From the NCBI GenBank assembly GCA_022385755.1, contig MU278354.1, positions 248,001 through 312,000 of the forward strand: a DNA stretch of 64,000 nt, in the 5' to 3' direction. This document shows, piece by piece, positions 61,649 to 64,000 of the stretch. The stretch comes from Trametopsis cervina (taxonomy: Eukaryota; Basidiomycota; Agaricomycetes; Polyporales; Irpicaceae). The translations under genes were made by a program, and so were the position numbers. The notes beneath the pieces are model-generated. The model saw only the letters and a list, made by a program, of their open reading frames with translations. It did not search any database and was not told the origin of the DNA. Positions within the stretch are counted from its first letter, which is position 1. Every line of letters starts with the position of its first letter.

Positions 61649-61721
61649 TAATTACGTATATTCACCAGCATCCCCTAATTCGAGAATAGATACAGATGAG
61701 TTGGTATATCCGGTGTAGTGT

Positions 61722-64000
61722 TTAATCTGGATACAGCTGTCCAGTACCCTTCAGCCAGATGCTTACATGGAAACTCGCAGGTACTCACCTTCCCTGGGTT
61801 GAACAGGTTAAGCGGATCCAGTGTGTTCTTGATCGTCTTCATGAAGTCAACTGTGCCCAGGCCCAACTCATCTACCAAGTACTTCTTCTTTCCTACCCCG
61901 ATACCATGCTCTCCAGAACCTGTTGAATGATCAGCGAAAGTGTCGCGGATCCCTAATCATGAGAGTGCGCACATGTTCCGTCTAGTGCAAGCGCACGCTG
62001 GACCAATCGTACGCATGCAGCATCCACCCGCTCACGTTCCTCCTGCGAGCGGTAGACCAGCATGGAGTGGAAGTTTCCATCGCCGATATGACCGCCGACA
62101 AGTCCTTCCAGCTTCATCTCCGCATAGTCTTCTCTTGTGTCACGTATCAAGTCGGGCAAACGAGACATCGGTACGCTAGTTATACACAGGAGGGTAAGGT
62201 TGCTTTAATAAACGGCTGATTAGGCGGCACATTACTCACCAAACGTCCGTGTAAACGTGTCCCAGTCCTGGGAGCAGCTTGAGCCCCGCATACAACGCGT
62301 TCTTGCGCATATCCCAGAGGCCTTCTGCTTCCTCCTCAGAAGATGCATATTCGAAGTTGGTCCCTCCATGCTTGGCGGTCACCTCCTTGAGTATGCGTGC
62401 GGTCTCCTCAAGCATGAGCGGGCTGGCGCCTTGTATCTTGATGAGGAGACTATCTGTTACTGCCCATTGACGCCTCCCTTCGGCGATGAGGTTTAAAGCT
62501 CGTATGGACGTCGTATCCATGAGTTCGATACATTCTGGCATCGTCAGCATTTTGAGCCTCATTCAATATTTGATAAGTCACTTACGGATCCCAATGCCCC
62601 GGTTCAGACTTTCGATAGCAGCCTCAGATGCCTTGTGAACATCGGCGAATTGGACAACGGCCACCCTCGTTGGAAGCAGAGGCGCGAGCCGAATAGTCAC
62701 TGCAAGTTATGCATCGCGATCAAGAGCACAATCTATCGTGCAGCGGGTAGCGTACCTTCAGTAACTATACCCAACGTTCCCTCGGCACCGATGAACAGAT
62801 GCGTGCTGTCGAACCCTGCGGAGCTCTTTCTGGCTCGATTTCTGGTCTTGATCACTTCACCCGATGGAAGCACAACCGTCTACGAAAGGTTGGTCATGTG
62901 TTTGCATCATCAGTTTGTCCTTGCTCACGGCGTTGAGAAACCATTCAGCCCTGGCTGTGCCATACCGAACAGCGTTTGCTGTGCACATCATGACATATGT
63001 CAATTAATGTTTAAACTATCGGGCAGAGGTGCCACTCACTCCCAGAGCAACCTGTCGCCATCATACCGCCGAGCGTAGCTCCAAGACTGGGGTCAAGCTG
63101 CGCATATTCTTAACTTGAGCGGATCAAAACCTCGCCGCCCGACGTACCGGGAAGAAAAGCGGGATTCCTGGGTTCCATTGCGCTCAGCCAATCCGGCATC
63201 AAGTATGGACTAAATGGCTTACCTTTCTCTTTCAGCATTGCATTAATGTCTACCCATTTTGCTCCAGCTTGGGCAACCAAGTCTCCATCCTTTTCTATAT
63301 TCAGCGCAGGTTAAGTTCATCGCTGTAGTATTCGACGACTAACAGATCTTCACCGTTTAATTGGAGAACATTGTTCATAGCTGAGAGGTCGACACATATC
63401 CCGCCTTGATTTCCCTACCGGCTCAATTTACAATCGGGTCTCGTACCGGTCGCGACAGATTGCACGTACAACAATGTGGTTTCTTTCCAGACTTGTGCCT
63501 CCCGAATATGCAATGATTGGCACACGATGCTCCCTGGAAATATTGACCGATGTTACTACATCCTCCGTGCTCTTGACAAACACGACCACAGTCGGAAGTG
63601 TAACTGCTCAGGGTCGGTAGATTATTACATCATTCTGTAACGAAAGAAAATAATGGTATCTTACCTGCTTCTGATTCTCCGACCGCTTTGGCATGTGTCT
63701 CTAGTATGCCAGGGTCCGTAGATGTCAAACCAGGCAACGCCTCCTCAAGAGCTTTCACGGCATTCTCGTAGTCCTGTGTAGTGCCGTAACGGTCGTTCAG
63801 TTTCACCGCGGAAGAAGACATCGGGATATCTGCAGCCGTTAAGTTCAGCCACTTCAGCGTTTGCAATGCTTTTCACGCGGTCGAAATGTCTGTGACAATA
63901 TCTCCCCACTGTATCCGGAGCGCTTGACCTATTTATCAAGAGCTTGAAGGGCGTGAAAACCAGACTTGCCAACTGAGTCGATGGCGTGAAGTAAGACGAT
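61722..64000 (-). CDS. DLD1: D-lactate dehydrogenase (cytochrome), FAD-linked, 5' end outside window
   Basis: Mitochondrial flavoprotein oxidising D-lactate to pyruvate with cytochrome c as acceptor. The gene runs out of the window at 64000. The N-terminal part in view reads [20 protein letters not shown] and [14 protein letters not shown]. The FAD-binding PCMH domain follows in several exons (63000-63600), with the Gly/Thr-rich loop [13 protein letters not shown] near 63080. The C-terminal FAD-oxidase domain gives [18 protein letters not shown] near 62790, [20 protein letters not shown] and [20 protein letters not shown] (about 62350). The HDGNFH-like [13 protein letters not shown] is at about 62080. 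The last 15-nt exon (61722-61736) follows an intron and gives the end NPGKLYPD, as in the family. Many introns. Confusion with a related 2-hydroxyglutarate dehydrogenase is possible but less likely. Confidence 0.88.

Noticed and set aside
62635..63078. 147-codon plus-strand frame
   Set aside because: Antisense to D-lactate dehydrogenase exons, which show conserved flavoprotein motifs.

Overview
The window is nuclear DNA of a filamentous basidiomycete, most likely an agaricomycete and perhaps a polypore. The evidence is gene architecture: many GT-AG introns of about 50-70 nt cut almost every coding region, both strands are densely used, and one gene belongs to the Agaricomycete-expanded DUF6533 membrane family. 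A HAD-type terpene cyclase of the kind described from Antrodia and Aspergillus points the same way. Genus and species cannot be read from the sequence. Gene ends below come from start and stop codons I located. Internal exon joins were worked out by hand from reading frame and splice consensus, so single junctions may be off.

Layout. 1-3480: 3' part of a SAC1 phosphoinositide phosphatase, then a SET/NAP histone chaperone. 3943-13020: cell-surface and membrane genes: a GPI-anchored chitin deacetylase, a DUF6533 membrane protein, an orphan membrane protein, a GPI-anchored GH72 glucanosyltransferase with an X8 domain, an intron-containing tRNA-Lys(CUU) and a SUR7/PalI protein. 13373-18647: the large sterol glucosyltransferase ATG26. 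18793-20379: a 2-oxoglutarate/Fe(II) oxygenase. 20548-24452: RIC1, a subunit of the Ypt6/Rab6 exchange factor. 24954-25745: a PRELI/Ups1-type lipid-transfer protein. 26215-27742: a metallo-beta-lactamase-fold hydrolase. 28453-30530: the GTPase DRG1/Rbg1, head-to-head with an SSK2/SSK22-type MAP kinase kinase kinase (30802-35242).

35862-38424: an uncharacterised protein with about eight membrane segments. 38984-46323: the 7.3-kb gene for the B-block-binding subunit of TFIIIC (Tfc3/tau138), with AT-hooks and a tRNA-like element in its first intron. 46957-47604: a second PRELI-domain gene, of the Ups2/slowmo type. 47931-48356: a short element with perfect 30-bp terminal inverted repeats. 48985-52524: a HAD-fused class II terpene cyclase and a short-chain dehydrogenase. 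52809-54268: homoserine O-acetyltransferase (MET2). 54984-56405: a second short-chain dehydrogenase. 56664-58914: a CNNM/Mam3 membrane protein. 59546-61648: the tRNA m5U54 methyltransferase TRM2. 61722-64000: a D-lactate dehydrogenase whose 5' end lies outside the window.

Most genes are conserved housekeeping genes, with a recurring theme of membrane lipid and cell-wall biology (SAC1, ATG26, two Ups proteins, SUR7, chitin deacetylase, GH72). The less ordinary items are the terpene cyclase with its neighbouring dehydrogenase, the inverted-repeat element, the tRNA-like sequence with a perfect B box inside the gene for the B-box-binding factor, and the uncharacterised eight-segment membrane protein.
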